Origin: Fragum whitleyi
Taxonomy: Eukaryota > Mollusca > Bivalvia > Cardiida > Cardiidae
Direction of reading: 5' to 3'
DNA length: 64,000 bases
NCBI GenBank assembly: GCA_948146395.1
Contig: OX411543.1
Span: 54,168,017 to 54,232,016 of the forward strand
Numbering within the stretch: the stretch's first letter is position 1; each line of letters opens with the position of its first letter. The position numbers and the translations under genes are program-made. The notes under the pieces were generated by a model. That model worked only from the letters and a program-made list of their open reading frames with translations. It did no database searches and was not told the DNA's origin. This document shows positions 42,590 to 56,810 of this stretch, piece after piece.

Positions 42590-44479
42590 TTTTATACCCC
42601 GCTAGAACATGTTGAAAATTACTTTCATATCCTCGATCTGATCATCAGATTTCCATTTTTTTGTATGATATTTTCACAGAATATTCCTTATTATATGACC
42701 ATGTATGTACCATTTGGATTTCATAAGAATTGACTGTGTCACTGGTATGGACCTTTGTAGAAATCTTCCTTGAGGGACATGCTTCATACCAGGAATGCCT
42801 TAAGATATTAGGAATCTTGAATAAATTTCTAACTTATTTCTTTATTTTTATTCATTTTCGCTATGACATTCGTATGTAACGAAAGTGTTATTAAATATTT
42901 AATATTTGGCTTAGTGGCTTCATTTATAGATGTAAGATGAACATATTTCAACTCGATATTAATTTCAGATAACTGGAATCCATTGTTGCCTTGAAATTTT
43001 CAATGAGTGGATGTATTCTGATCTAAGAAGTGCCTTAAACGACAGGGCACACATCGAGAGAAAGTGTGGTCACAGACTCTACTTTTTTGTAAATCAACCC
43101 ACGTATTGTCAATTATGAATAAATAATCTGCACAACTTAGTAAAGGATTACTACCCGTATTTCGTCGATATTTGAAAAAAAAATAGGGTAATGTTGTGCG
43201 TTCTAGACCATTCCGTGGCAAAGTAGGGATGTCTTCGGGCAAGGCGTTTCACAGTCCCGAGTCCAATTCCGACAGGGAATGATTTTCATTATCCATGTCG
43301 ATCGTGATTTTAGTACAAATCAAATAAATTCTAAATAATAACCTTAAATGCCATTCAATCTTTTATAATTCAGAGCGTTATATTCTCTTACGTGTAGCTT
43401 GTCATACATTAATTTAGCCTTGAGAATCACAAGTGTACGCGTGTATGGAATAAAAGATCAATACATGCACACACGACCCATGGATTAAAACCAAATCAAT
43501 TTTACTTCAAGTATTGTCGGATTTATTTTATTTGACAGGTACTTTAATACTAATAAAAATAACGTGAAGTTGTTATATATAATTTATTAACACATCCTAC
43601 TTAAACACAAAATATCAGCGACTTCGTCTTCTATAACAGTTAAAATGAACTTGCCGATTGTAATTAATCATAGTTCAGCGTATCTCAATTTTCGAGTCAA
43701 ACTAGCAGCTCTTTCACAGTTTTTCATAAAAAAATACAAAACTTAGATTTGAAAATGTGCGTATTTTTAGACAATTAAGAATGGCCCGAGGGCATTGACA
43801 CAAAAAAAATATATTTCAATTTTGTAACTTTTTCGGGGGGAACGGAAAGATCAGTAAGGGATCAAGTCTATTTATTTCGAATCTATAAAGTACAAAATCT
43901 TATCTTTCCGCGAATAATCTTTCAATTTTGCTTCCTTTGATATTAAGTTTTCAGCTGTCAAATACTTTTACCTTAATATTTGATTGAATAAGACAAACAT
44001 GTATAGATGGCTCAAAATTGAAGATTTATTTTTAGGCGCTAATAGTTGCTTTGTTCTTAGAACGGATTTCGATAAATTCAGTAATATAGGTTTTCCTTCT
44101 ATGCATTTCCAGATCGAATCGTATTATTTTAAAGGCTTCAACATGATGAGGTCGTAACGTCCGATTGATTTTACGAAAATTTTCAAAAATCACATTTTCC
44201 CAATCTGTGAAAGAGTAGCTTTAAAGGTATAGTTACGCTTAATTGACCCATTGAATGAATATCATTGACCGATTATTTTTAAATGATTTACAAATAAGCA
44301 CTGAATTCCCGTGTTAACTATTGCAACGCCTAATTAATCCTTTAAGACGTGAAAAAAGAGAAGACCTCATTGTTAACTAGGGCTCAGACATGAAAGTGTG
44401 GCGTTTGACACGTGAGTTGACATGACGTTGCAAATATCAAGATGACGTTGAGAAAAAAACAATATTTACGAAGATTAAA
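42590..44479. other. Intergenic DNA without supported features
   Basis: No convincing coding frame, RNA gene or repeat. A tRNA-like phrase near 43,230-43,280 was considered and not accepted. Confidence 0.5.
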
Positions 44480-44680
44480 TCGCACCAATGGGTCGATAAT
44501 CATAGAGCTATGTGGGATAACTGTTGGGGGCTAGGAAAGGATGTAATGGTAAGACTGATGTGAGAAGTACCAGAAATCCATTGTTAGGAGCACTAGCCGC
44601 AGCGAAATGGAAAAAATGTTTAAAGCGACGTAAAACCCCATTCAAACAAACAATCAAACAAACGAGGATTCAAACTTTTC
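44480..44680 (+). mobile_element. SINE, copy 2 (core and tail)
   Basis: GGGGGCTAGGAAAGGATGTAATGG, here quoted in part, CAGAAATCCATTGTTAGGAG and GCCGCAGCGAAATGG match the core of copy 1. The tail reads GTAAAACCCCATTCAAACAA with CAAA repeats. The promoter head is not clear in this copy. Confidence 0.72.
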
Positions 44681-45249
44681 CTATCATAACTTGTGAACAA
44701 AACGCAGTGTTTGCTTCTTCAAAGGCGATCGGAAAGCAATAACGAAAACTTCTTATTCTAAAGGTGTTTTGACCTAAGGACTACCAGAGGCTCCCCTCCC
44801 CATTAAATAATACAGGTACGTCCGAGATTCTTTCCAGTTTACAGAGGAGTCCGAGCGATGTTCCGAATACCGACCTTAAGCAAGTTTAAAGCTTCGGCCA
44901 ACGATTCATATAAAAAGAACAACCGAATCTATTGTCTGTGGAAAAAAAACTGAAATTAGCTGATGAATAAGTGAAGATAAAATGTTGAATAACGGGGGTA
45001 TGAATACGCATACCATTTTTCAAGTGCAACTGTTGTGTTTTTCAACCTGATGAATCTATCCAAATACACATCATTTCTATTGTAAATGGGGGAAACCTTT
45101 GATTAAAGTTGTCTTTTTCTTAGATACATGTATCATTTAAATCTCGTGATGTATTGGATATAAAACATCATGGTATTAGTTTACCGAAATAAGTCACGCT
45201 CCGAGACTTGATACATCCATTGAACGAAAGTTTACTTTTCATTTAAGAA

Positions 45250-45252
<3 letters not shown>

Positions 45253-45310
<58 letters not shown>
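45253..45310. repeat. (TC)n microsatellite, 29 units
   Basis: An uninterrupted TC dinucleotide run. The DNA after it (45,311-45,910) has dispersed-repeat-like phrasing, including ATCATGACCCTGGGGTCGAA, but no gene. Confidence 0.97.
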
Positions 45311-45313
<3 letters not shown>

Positions 45314-46319
45314 CTGAAAATTGGTCATATTGATCATCTAGGTGAAACTCGTATAAGCTCAAAATTTTGTCAAGTTAGTTTTAAAAGTAGGTCACGGGGA
45401 CAAATCTTCGAAAAATCTTATAGAAAGACTGGAGCTGGTGTGAAATGAGCCTAGAAATTTTCAATATCAATAAACATAGTGAAATCTTGGATAATGATAA
45501 AATTTGGTCAAGTGGGGTAAAAATATGTGGACCAAGTACAATCTTACAATCGCTTAGAGACATCTAAATGTAAAATTGTTTGCTCAATCAAACAGCAAAT
45601 TTGTCAAAAAATCTTCTTCCCTATAAAAACAAGAAGTCTAGCACCTTTTATATCATGACCCTGGGGTCGAATTTGAGCTTAGCCCTTGTGCATCCAAGCG
45701 GAAATAGACATAGAAACACTGAGGGAAATCTTTGAAAACCTTCTTCACTGAAACTCGAAAGAAGGTAGCCCTCATGTTTAGTATGTAACGTCTTATAGTG
45801 GACCTCTACCAAGTTTATTCATCTCATACCATTGGGGTCAACTTTGGACTCTCTTCGGACCAAACCATTTTCTTACATAGATCCAATTACATGACCCGTT
45901 TTACAGGAAAAACCTGCATAATTGACAAAAACAATTCTACAAAATGGCAAATTTTTTATTCGTAAAATAAGAAAAAACATCTTGTTTCTGTAAAAGAACT
46001 AAATGTTTTGACCTGTTCTTTTTACTATTTTCTCCCAAGCCTAATTTCTATACGTATCAGAAAACATATTTCACCTGTCACTGATTGTCTTTAGTAAACC
46101 TTTGGTAATATCCGAAAGGCCATTAACAGAATTTTACTTTCAGATCAAATTAAATACTGAAGTTGTAATAATTTGCTTCGTAGCGTATAGTCTGACCCGT
46201 TCGCCATTTAGTATCATGAACTGTCAGACCCGGTTCGAATATGCACGCAGTCGGATACAGTGAATTCATTTTCAAAATTATTTATATTAAATGCTCTTGG
46301 TAAAGGTACTTTTTTTATT

Positions 46320-46436
46320 GTTTCTTTAATTTCCTGATTATGATATTTTGTTTCTTTAATTTTTTTTATTGTTTCTTTAATTTCCTAATTATGATATTTT
46401 GTTTCTTTAATTTCCTGATTATGATATTTTGTTTTG
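46320..46436. repeat. Short tandem repeat of about 30-35 bp
   Basis: TTTCTTTAATTTCCTGATTA followed by TGATATTTTG recurs about three times. It generates a phenylalanine-rich open frame without meaning. Confidence 0.8.
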
Positions 46437-47683
46437 AGAGTTTTTTTTTCTTTATGAAAATTTCACTCCTTTCATTTACAAGGAATTATAATAATTTATC
46501 ACCGTTTCAAGCTTGTGTCAAGCGGTTTTTGATCGTCAACTTAGCTTTTTTGTTTCTCTAAAGACGCAGCTTACTAAATTGAATGATCTTCTTTCGCGTT
46601 TTTGAGATTCAATGCTTATGGCACAAATGCTATATGTCTATACATTTCATTGCTGGCCCTTACTTATCTTTAATCAAGCTGTATTTGCGAGACCGTATAA
46701 TACAAAGGTGGCATGCCGTGCACCTTACAATGAAATCAGTCGAAGGTCTGTTTGAAGTAGAAAAATTTGAACAAGATAAAAACTCGACTCTCTCACTGAT
46801 CGTCGCTATTGTGTTTTTTGGTGGTCCAGCGGTGATAGGACTTTTTACTTCAGAAAAATTTAAAACAGTAAATAGTTTGTTTTATCTAAGCTTAACTCGA
46901 AGGGTCAAAGCAATATAATTGTAAGTACCTATAAATATATAGTCACTTACAATAGTATTGTGCTGACCCCCTGAGCTGCGTTCTGCTTTTCATAAAGAGA
47001 AGAAATTCTAGAACTGCATTTAAAAGAAACTTTTGGACAATGTTGTGAAAGGATTACTGGTAATATGTTATCTAATTTTCTCAAAGAAGTCTGAGACTGA
47101 ATAGAAAGATTGAATTAAGAATCAATAGACAGTTTAATTAACAAAATGACAGATAATTTTCAAGCAGATCCAAAATAAACCCTTAGTTGCTGGAGATTCT
47201 CATATCCAGGAGCAAGGTAATTTATTATCCAACCGCCTAAAATATAGTGAAAATAATTTTCATCCTTAAATTATTTGCTTAAATGTGGAAACTACGTGAT
47301 ATTCTCCTGGCATCTTTCTGCTTTTTGTGTTTTGGACCTTTCTACTCACAAATCACAACAGAAAGACGCGTCATTTTTTTCCATAAGGAAAACCCAAGGG
47401 TAGTTGGCATACTTTAAGCCAGACAAACCCAAAGAAATGTGGTCAGTCAGTTAAATGTGATAAAAAGGTTGTTTCCAGAGCCTGGAATCGTTTTGAACCG
47501 AATCTATGCGTGAAAGGCAACACTTGTGTATATAGCGGGATATTGCTGTAGCTTTGGAAAGTACAGCATGTTTCAGACGACTGTAAGACTTTAGACATGT
47601 AACAAGAAGGCAAGTATCGACCCAGAAAATCAAGAACATGCCTTGTATTTCCTAGAAACGAACTTGCAGACCAGTAGTACTAC
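46437..47683. other. Intergenic DNA without supported features
   Basis: Open frames up to 111 codons occur (46,583-46,918) but show no domain, motif or exon signal that I recognise. Confidence 0.5.
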
Positions 47684-50600
47684 AGTCCGTGGGCCAGGAG
47701 GGGTCACCGTGCACCCCCCTAAGGGCTCTCCGAGAGTGGTATGGAAATGTTCAAATGACCTCCCTGAGTGAGAATCACGATGTTAACAGGTGGTAATTTG
47801 GGTCCCGACTGCCATTCCGAGTGGTTTTCTAGATGGCAGCCAAGAATAAATTCATTTCACCTTTGGTACACTATAGAGGGATTTTGTTCATTTTAAATAT
47901 TTTTTGAGAGTCTAAAACATGTATATCTTGGGTTCTTATAAAACCCTTAATTACTTAAAATGATTTTAAAGATCCCAACTTCCGAAATGGGAGATAGCAG
48001 CCATTTCTAGAAACGATTTTTGATATTTTTTCGATGGATGCAGTGAGATAAAGGTGTTCACCATGTTCCTCACCATATATCATATTGCAAAGTGTTATGA
48101 TGTTGTTGATATGACCTTCCCGAGTTCAAATCAAGTTGTTAACAGTCGATATTTTGGGTCCTGGCTGCCTTCTCGGTGTTTTTCTAAACGGCAGCCACTA
48201 AAAATATAAATTAACCAGGAGGCTTTTTATAGGCATCCTTTGATTTTGAATCATATTTAAAGACCAAAACATGTATATTTTGCGTTCTTGAGACGATACC
48301 TATTAATTAAAGATAATTTGGATATCCAAACATCCTTAATGAGAGATGGCAGCCAGATTAAGGTAGAAATTTTGCTATTTACTGTTGCATTCTATGAAAT
48401 ATGAGGGGTCACCATGTACTTTGCAAAAAATCCCATCTGATTGTGCCATGAAATTGTTAATGCAACATCCCCAAGGTTGAATCAAGTTGTTTATAGTCGA
48501 TATTTTGGGTCCCGACAGCCTTTTGGGTTGTCTACATGGCAGCCAATGCAAATACAAGTAAATAAATTGGAACAACTTGTGTACGAGCAACCTTTATTTT
48601 TGATCTTTAAGGGCCAAAAACATATTGATTGAAGTTCTAGCTACAGACTGAAAATAAACTTAATTCTATTTGAAGATCAAACATCCTGTATAGTATATGG
48701 CAGCTAATCTTGAATATGAAATTTGCCAATTTTTGCTGCTGAGCATGAACAAGAGGAGACGAACCATCCTAAAAACCCTTTCTGAGAGTGCAAAGGAATG
48801 TTTTACCGACCTCACTGAGTGAGGATCAAAAGTCTTTTAATCAATATTCTTTGTCCCGACTGCCTTCACGGGCATTTTCTAGATGGCAGCCAAGAAGATG
48901 CTTGAATTACATTAGAATCCCTATGTAAACATTGCTTCACATTTTAACTCAATTTTAGGACCAGACACCTATATTTAGCGTTTAAACTACCGTTCTATCA
49001 ATTAATGTCGAAATTGAAATCCCCAAAATACTGAATTTTAAATATGAATTTAATTCGGGTGGGGGTGTCTGAAAATTGATTTATCAAATTAATTGTTCAC
49101 AAGACCCTCCGCGGAAAAATCATGTATATATATATATATTAACATTCGGTATCTTTGGTTTCACCTTCTAATAAACGTTTTCAAACTGAAAGGGAAACAT
49201 ATTTGATTTTTTGAAATTTTTCTCTTGGTTATCTAGGGATAATTTGATGTTCCCGAAATTCTTCTCAACGTGAGATGGCAGCCGGATATTTATACGAATA
49301 TGCCATGTTTATTTAGTTCGATATAGGAATACTTAAAAATTCGACCTAAAATGTCCGCCAAATTAAATGAATGTAAAAGAATCCGAAACAAACCCACCAA
49401 TTGTGCTTATTTCAATATCTTAAATTTGCTGAAGTCTGGTTTATTCATATTTCTCTTAAAGGGCTCAGCATTCCTAATCCCTACGTAGCTGATATATTTA
49501 GAAATTCATAACGACATTTTGTTTAGGACGTTTTATCTAGCATTAATTTATTCAATTTTTTTCAAAAAAATCTTGGCCGCCATTTGGCCATATGGAAGTT
49601 TTCCTATATCGACTTTTCAAAACATGTCTTTATTATTGTATTGAAAGGTAAATCTGGATTTATCTGTTTTAAATTAAAAGCATGCGTCCTGTTTGACAAA
49701 ATAAACGCCTTACTAAAACATTCTTAGAACGAATGACTTCTTTTTTGTGACGCAGCATTATATATAGACAAACGTTTAATGTATGCTCATATTCATATCA
49801 TGAAGTATACTTCGAAAGTGTCATTAAAAACTACCCTTAATGACAGTGACTATATAGCATGAAGAAATATGTGCTATGATTGTCCCATGATCAGGAACAT
49901 TATGTGAAACCTTCTTACAAATCCATCAATAGTTTGATGAAATCCATGCATTGATGTAGAGGAAGTAACATTTACAAGACAATTAATAATTATGCAGCTT
50001 TTTCGTGATTTTGAATAGTGTCATCCATCCAACGGAGTTGATAAGCACATGTATAGTCACATGATTAGGAACATTATATGAAAGTTTCATGCAAACCCAA
50101 GACAAATGTGTTGACAAGAAATTTTACATCAAGCCCCCCCCCCCCCCTTTTCCGTTACTCGGCATTATATCAGCAATCATCAACAAAATGAGTTTTGTTA
50201 TATTCTGTGAAAGTTTCATGAAAGTATGTCTATAAATGAAGTAAATGTTTTAAGGTAAAAAAACATTGTGTACTTGACACTAAGTCGAGTCAAAACCATT
50301 CTTTATCATTTACTCAGCGTTCCATTCATGGCATTTTTGAAGCACTAACTCAAAATGCGACAAAATCATCAAAAAACGTTGAATCGACCAATTTAAACCA
50401 CTCCGAAATCATTCAAAATGTTCCAATCATTCAATAATTCCATTAGCTGGAGTGGATTTGGAAGCTTCTTATTTGTCCCTAAAGACATACATATCTTCTA
50501 ATAGGACAATACGTCATTATATTGTATAATTTTGCTCAAGTTCGATAAAAAAAAGAAAACATTCAAATCATTCAAAAGTCGCTTATGCTTCTAACCCTTG

Positions 50601-52264
50601 TCAATTTCACGATGTTCTTAATCGAAACAAGAAGTGAACCAACCTATGTATAAACATACGGACTGACAGATGGAGAAAATGATACCTGTATGTATCCATC
50701 TTCGACAGAAACATGTACACATAAAGATGTTTTAACATAAATAAGGTGAATTCAAATTATGACCTGACTGCTATCTCATATTTCAGATTTGATCTTATCA
50801 CGTATTTTCTCGGAGACAATTCAAAACTACCCTATTCCGTCAGGTGAAACGAAAGAAATCAGGGATATATGGTGAACAACTTGATAGACCCCCCCCCCCC
50901 CTTCCACAGGAGTGACATGCCTACCCAACAATTTTCAGAGACTATTACAGTTAAGTAAGCAAAATTACGTGTCTAAAGTTGGCTGCCATCTTATTTTCAG
51001 TATGTTTGGTTTTTAGATAAGACACTAAATTGAAGAAATAATAAGAGCTGCGCTAAACTTAGGTGATTTGGTCGTGAAAATAAGATGAAAAGTAGACCAA
51101 TGTTAGTAAAGGGATTCTTATGTAATCTATACGATTTCTTGGCTGCCATCTAGATAAAAACATTCGTAAAGGCAGTCGGAACACCAAAAACATCTATTGA
51201 TACTTTTTTGCTTCTCACTGAGTAATATAGATTAAACTTTTCCTTTGTCCTTTCAGAGATTACCTTTATGATAATGGACTGAAAAAAAAACAGGCAAATT
51301 TCATATTAAAAACTGGCTACCATGCTTGATCTTCAAAAAGATATTAGCTATTTCAGCATGTAGCAAGAGCACTAAATATTTTAAAAAAATTGTCATTAAA
51401 GATAATAAAAAACATAGGTTGCTCATATACAAGTTATTCCAATTTATTTACTTGTATTTATATTGGCTGCCATGTAGAAAAACATCCCAAAAAGGCAGTT
51501 GGGACTCAAAACATCTACTTTTAACACCTTGATTCAAGTACACGGTCACCCCTCATATTTCACAGATTGCAGCAAAAATAACAAAATTCCTATCTTAAAC
51601 TGGCTGCCATCTCTAATAGAGGATGCTTGGATATCCAATTTAACATTACCTAATAGATATTGTGACAAAAACGTAAAAAATACACTTTTTGGTCCTTAAA
51701 TATGATTTGAAATCAAGTGATATCCGTTAAGTATCTCCTGGTTAATTTGTATTTTTTTAGTGGCTACCATTTAGAAAAACACCGAGAAGGCAGTCAGGAC
51801 CCTAAATATCGACTGTTGACAACTTGATTTGAACTCGGGAAGGTCATATCAACACTATCATAGCACTTTGCAGTATGAACTATGGTGTAGTACATGGTGA
51901 ACACTTTTACCTCATCGAAAAAATAGCAAAATTCTTATCTAGAACTGGCTGCCATCCCCCATTTCGAAAGTTGGACACTTAAAAATCATTTTAAGTAATT
52001 AAGGGTTTTACCAGAGCGCAAAATATTTATATTTTAGATTCTCAAAAAATATTTAAAATGAACAAAATTCCTCTATAGTGAATCAAAGGTAAAATGAATT
52101 TATTCTTTGCTGCCATCTAGAAAACCACTCGGAAAGGCAGTCGGGACCCAAATTAACACCTGTTAACATCATGATTCTCACTCAGGGAGGTCCTATAAAC
52201 ATTTCCATACCACTCTCGGAGAGCCCTTAGGGGGTGCATGGTGACCCCTCCTGGCCCACGGACT
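47684..52264. mobile_element. Large foldback element with tandem-repeat arms (about 4.6 kb)
   Basis: The left end TCCGTGGGCCAGGAGGGGTC (47,684) and its complement (ending near 52,264) bound arms of about 1.4 kb. Each arm is itself about four tandem units of roughly 350 bases. The anchor GGTCCCGACTGCC recurs at 47,801, 48,157, 48,508 and 48,852 on the left; its complement recurs at 51,171, 51,493, 51,789 and 52,137 on the right. Units also share GGCAGCCA. The centre (about 49,080-50,880) has no transposase and holds an older family 1 remnant. The structure matches foldback-type elements; the superfamily is undetermined. Confidence 0.9.
50262..50630. mobile_element. MITE family 1, degraded copy inside the foldback element
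   Basis: AAAACCATTCTTTATCATTT with TCAGCGTTCCATTCATG at the left and CTTGTCAATTTCACGATGTT at the right match the family. The internal palindrome is lost. Confidence 0.65.
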
Positions 52265-52889
52265 ACTAGGTAGTTTTGACAAGACGCAACGAGTTTCAAG
52301 ATGGCCCTGAACGATGATTACTCTGAATTCGAGTTAAGTCAATAAACTTGCTCTCTTCACAAAGGGGTTTAGCATTTGTACGGACTTTAAAAGCGACTGC
52401 AGAAAAGTCTGTTTGATGCATTCAGTTGCATGGTCTTGTCTTGTCCTGTCTTAACGTTGTTGGCCACTTTGACCCCTGCAGCATTGACAGAGTTCCACTT
52501 ACTGGTGGTGTACATTGTAATAAAAAGTTCTTTTACAATTTTAAGACCTTTTGATTGTAATTTTGGGATGGTTTCTTTTTTAATAAAAGAGGGTAGCTAT
52601 TTATACCAATTTACAGTTTGCTTTTAAGAATTTGTTAGGTTCTCTTATCATGTAGCCAACTACTTTTAAATATTTAATATCTTGTTTACGAAATGATGAT
52701 TCAGTATGGTGGACGGATAAAACAAAATAAAATGACTTAAGATAATGAAGAGAATCTTTCAGAAAAGAATCAAAGTTTTGTTTCCTAACTTTTTTCCCAA
52801 AATAGATAGATTTCTATGTCTTTATAAACCAACCAGATGCTTCTCATAGCAAGTAAGTAAGTTAAATCATGGAACCTTTTTTTTGTTAA

Positions 52890-53149
52890 TGTATCCGTCC
52901 GGGAAAAGGGGCCATCTTGGAACTGCGTAATATATATATTTGAAAAAGAGATAGGTTCTAGGAGAGGCCAACCAGTGGTCACATTTCAAAATTTCTTTCA
53001 CAGAGAGGTAAATTGATCAATCTAGATTAAGAAATTTACTAAAGAGCGAAAGTTTCGACCCTAGTCAGTCTGCGCAGTACGCGCAGTCTGACTAGGATCG
53101 ACAATTTACGCACTTCCCAGATGGCCCCTTTTCGCGTGACAGGTCACAA
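52890..53149. mobile_element. MITE family 3, copy D
   Basis: The ends are GTCCGGGAAAAGGGGCCATC and CAGATGGCCCCTTTTCGCG then TGACAGGTCACA. The internal hairpin TCGACCCTAGTCAGTCTGCG and complement is at 53,057-53,103. Confidence 0.85.
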
Positions 53150-53839
53150 ATTCAAATGTACATGTACCTGCAGTTGATGTGCTTATTTATTTATGCTAAT
53201 GCATTTTTGAAAGTTTTAAATATTATTTAGTCTATGTAAGAATCAGCTTTAAAGAAAAGTTTCACAGTAAGAAAATACCCTCGAAATCAACGAGAAAGCC
53301 CTTAGAAGAACTACACGATAATAGTCATGAATTGTAGGCGAGATATGAATAGGTTATAATGATTTTTACGGTTTTGAGCACTTATATTATAAGCGATTAT
53401 ATCAAGTTGATAGCAGCATATTTTACTTACAGAGCAGGCAAAGGCGCAGAAAGATTTATTTAGATCCGCAGATATGCGAGAGTACAGGATTTATTCGGTT
53501 TTACAATGATGATGAAAGATGAATTTAAAATGTGAACTCTTAACGTTTCCCTATTCTGGTCAAGGCGGCGAATCACATAGGTGACGTAGGAGACAGAAAG
53601 CAGATTTATTCCTTATTCTAGATCTGCAATTCCAAATACTCCAAAATTCAATTTCAAGAAGAATTGGTGTGATGTCAATTGAATTTGTCAGAATTTGCGA
53701 CAGGATATGCGCCTCATTGATCACAGAGAATGACGATTTATTCAATTTGTAACAATAACGGCGCTATAAAGCTAGACACGCCAAATTTAGAAAATGAGAG
53801 TATCCATGATACAAAAAAGCTTAGCCAGAAACCCATGTC

Positions 53840-54990
53840 ATACTGATCACCCTGAGTCCGTCGTCCGTCGTCCGTCGTCAACAATCATAAAAATCTTAAA
53901 AAATTCTTCTTCTCCTGAACCGCTGGGCCGATTTCAATGAGACTTAACCAGAATGTTTCTTGGAAACCATTTTCAAAAGTTGTACACGAAGTTCTGATTG
54001 GCCAATACATATGGGCGTGGAATGGCGTGGCATTTTTTCACTTTGAAATTTTTGAACGACATCTCCTACTGAACAACTGGGCCGACTTCAATCAAACTTT
54101 ACCAGAATGTTCCTAAGGTGACCCTTTTCAAAAACTGTTTTCAAAATTTTGTTTGGAACATAAATATTGGCGTGGACGGGGGGGCTTATTTTGAGTCTGA
54201 AATCTTTGAACGACATCCCCTGAACCTCTGGGCCGTTTTAAATGAAACTTTACCAAAATGTGCCTTAGGTGACCTTTTTTAAAATTTTTTTGCGAAATTG
54301 TGATCCGCCAATTAATATGTGCGTGGCAGGGCGGGGCTTATTTTGAGCCCGAAAGCATTGAACGACGTCTCCTCCTGAACCACTAGGCCAATTTCAATGT
54401 ATTAGTTTTCAAGACTGTTACTTGGATGGCCCTTGTCAAAAATTGCTCGCAAAAGTTTGATTGGCCCATTCATATGGGCGTGGCAGCACGGGGCTTAATT
54501 TCAGGTCGAAATCTTTTGACGACATCTCCTCCTGATCCACTGGGCCAATTTCAATATTTTTTCTAGAATGTTCCTTGGATGACCCTTTCCAAAAATTATA
54601 CGCAAAAGTTTGATTGGCCAATAAATATGGGCGAGGCAGTGCGAGGCTAATTTTAAGCCCGAAATCTTTGAACTAGTTCTCCTCCTGAATACTTGGTGGA
54701 TTCTTATGAAACTTTACCAGAATGTTCCTTTTATGACCCTCTTTAAATATTGTTCGCTAAATTTTCATTGGCCCATAAATATGGATGTGGTAGGACGGGG
54801 CTTATTTTGAGTCTCCTCAGTAATGAAACGGAGGGCAGGGTCTATTCTCACTTTAATTCTTTGGAAAAACATTTACTTTTCAACAATTTGGCAAATGTGT
54901 ATGAAACTCTGCCAGAAAGTTACTTGAATGAGATCCACTGGACCAGTAAGGTTCAGGAGAGCGGTTTAGGGGCACTCTGTCCCCTTGTTT
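53840..54990. repeat. Degenerate tandem array, about six units of 150-155 bp
   Basis: The array begins with CCGTCGTCCGTCGTCCGTCG. The phrase TGGGCCGATTTCAATGAGAC and variants recurs near 53,925, 54,078, 54,228, 54,384, 54,539 and 54,692. Units share GAATGTTCC, TTGATTGGCC and ATATGGGCGTGG. It ends near CACTCTGTCCCCTTGTTTAA. It looks like a dispersed repeat with an internal array. Confidence 0.85.
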
Positions 54991-55455
54991 AAATGAAAAG
55001 ACGTCCACATTGGCGTAATCCAAAAATTGGATTAGAATCTTTGTCCTTTATGTCTGAACAACCGCTATATCACAAGAACACTTCTTTCAAAAAGTCACAG
55101 AAGCTGAACGTTTTCGAGGAATTTCAAAACTTTGGTCTAAGAAATACTCGGATATTGGTGTTAAAAATGACAAACTTCGATAACTATTGCGTGTCAGAAA
55201 TCAAGTTATTGAAAAAACTAACATTGTTCCTGTTTTGTTGCTTACTCAAGCATGATCTCTTAAAATTACTCATCACCAATGCTCATTTTTTAAATCAGGG
55301 GTGCACAAGAATTCTTTAAAAATTAGTTGTTTTACTCACATTATCTCCGGTCGATATTAATTGAATATTCTTCTCGAATGAAGTTTTCTGATAAAATTCA
55401 GCTACTTCACATTGGTCTCATTGTAGACGTCCATATGTCATGTGTGAAATGTTGT

Positions 55456-55864
55456 ATCAGTAAACAACATCGTAAAATTGACGAGGTGAATGAGTGTATT
55501 GAGTGAGTTTTGAGTGAATTTAAAGGGAAGTAACTCAATATCGACAATTGTGTTTAGGATGAACAAAAATAGCGATATTGAATACCTCCCTTTAATAAAA
55601 CATGCAAACAAGTTCTTGAAAAAGCTTCTTATCTCTTGAATAATCTATCAGATGTAATCATTTTCAAAAATATCAATGAAAGGGCGTTTTTTTAAAGCTT
55701 TATTTGTTTTGAATGACGTTGTTGAATTTATCTTTTTCGGTGAGTTTGGAGCCTTTTTTAGTGGTTTGATAGGGTGTTTGAATTGAATAAATGGAACGCT
55801 GAGCGAGCGATTTGGAATAGTTTTGATCGAGATAATTGTCAAGTTCACGATGTTTTTAGCTGTA
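55456..55864. mobile_element. MITE family 1, reverse-oriented copy with TA flanks
   Basis: The element runs from CAGTAAACAACATCGTAAAA to CACGATGTTTTTAGCTG, flanked by TA on both sides. The internal palindrome near 55,533-55,580 pairs imperfectly. Confidence 0.85.
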
Positions 55865-56810
55865 TACTTTTGATAGTTTTAAAAAGTCTTAAATATCCAT
55901 TAATTATTTATTATTGATGTCGAGAAATGTTTTTAATCTTAGTTAAATACACGACAAAATCATTTCCAATAAAAATTTATCTTTAAAGTGACTTTAAAGA
56001 TGGCAAACATGCATATTTGCTTTTTAATTTTATAAAGGTAGTATATAAATGGAGCTCATGCCCTAAAACGCCTTTAACTAAACGACGAAACCACTGAATT
56101 AATAATTCAAGTAAATTATATTCAAATCTTTAAACTGTAAAGACTAAATGGCAACCATTTTAGCTCGGCTGTATGCAGCTGTACTCGGCCTTGCTGTTGG
56201 CGTACATGGCAACTATTTTTTCAGAAAGTCATCATGGCTTTTAACCTTAATGTTTCAATCTATGAACTTGAATATTCACTTATATTTTTTTATATTTCAT
56301 GCACTTCAGAGTAATCTATATTTATATGAACTTAGATTTCAAAGGCGAAAAAAAAAGAGAATGGAAATCAAAGCCCTTGACCTTTTTTATAATACATTTG
56401 TGTTTTGATTTTACCAACAAGGCGTTAGATTGACCACGCATTATCATTGTTAAATGAAGCATTAATAAAAAGTATGTTATCTTAGAAGGCGAAAGTAAAT
56501 CCAAAATAATGCCGCCGTGTCTATTTGATTCGATGTAAATAAGTAAATATTATACATGTGCCAAGCTTAAATCGAAGTCACACATAGGACACAGTTTAAT
56601 GGCCAAGGACTTAAAAAATAAACTAAGGACTTAAAAAATAAACTAAGTATGATAGTCATTTCAGTTTACCCACATAATTTCTTTGCTTACAATGCAGATA
56701 ATACTAAAACGGTGGAATATTCAGATCTGAATACCAATTCCAACTTTTTTCTTTAGAAGATATCTTGATGAACAATAACATTAAAATATATTAATCCACA
56801 AGAAAGAACT

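Noticed and set aside
43205..43280. tRNA-like or SINE head (GAGTCCAATTCCGACAGG)
   Set aside because: Only a weak box-B resemblance; no cloverleaf and no SINE core after it.
46583..46918. 111-codon frame
   Set aside because: No domain or family pattern, no neighbouring exon signals, and frames of this size arise by chance in this DNA.
56148..56408. 86-codon frame starting MATILARLYAAVLG
   Set aside because: It looks signal-peptide-like at first, but the rest is low-complexity aromatic sequence and it adjoins repeats; not supported.
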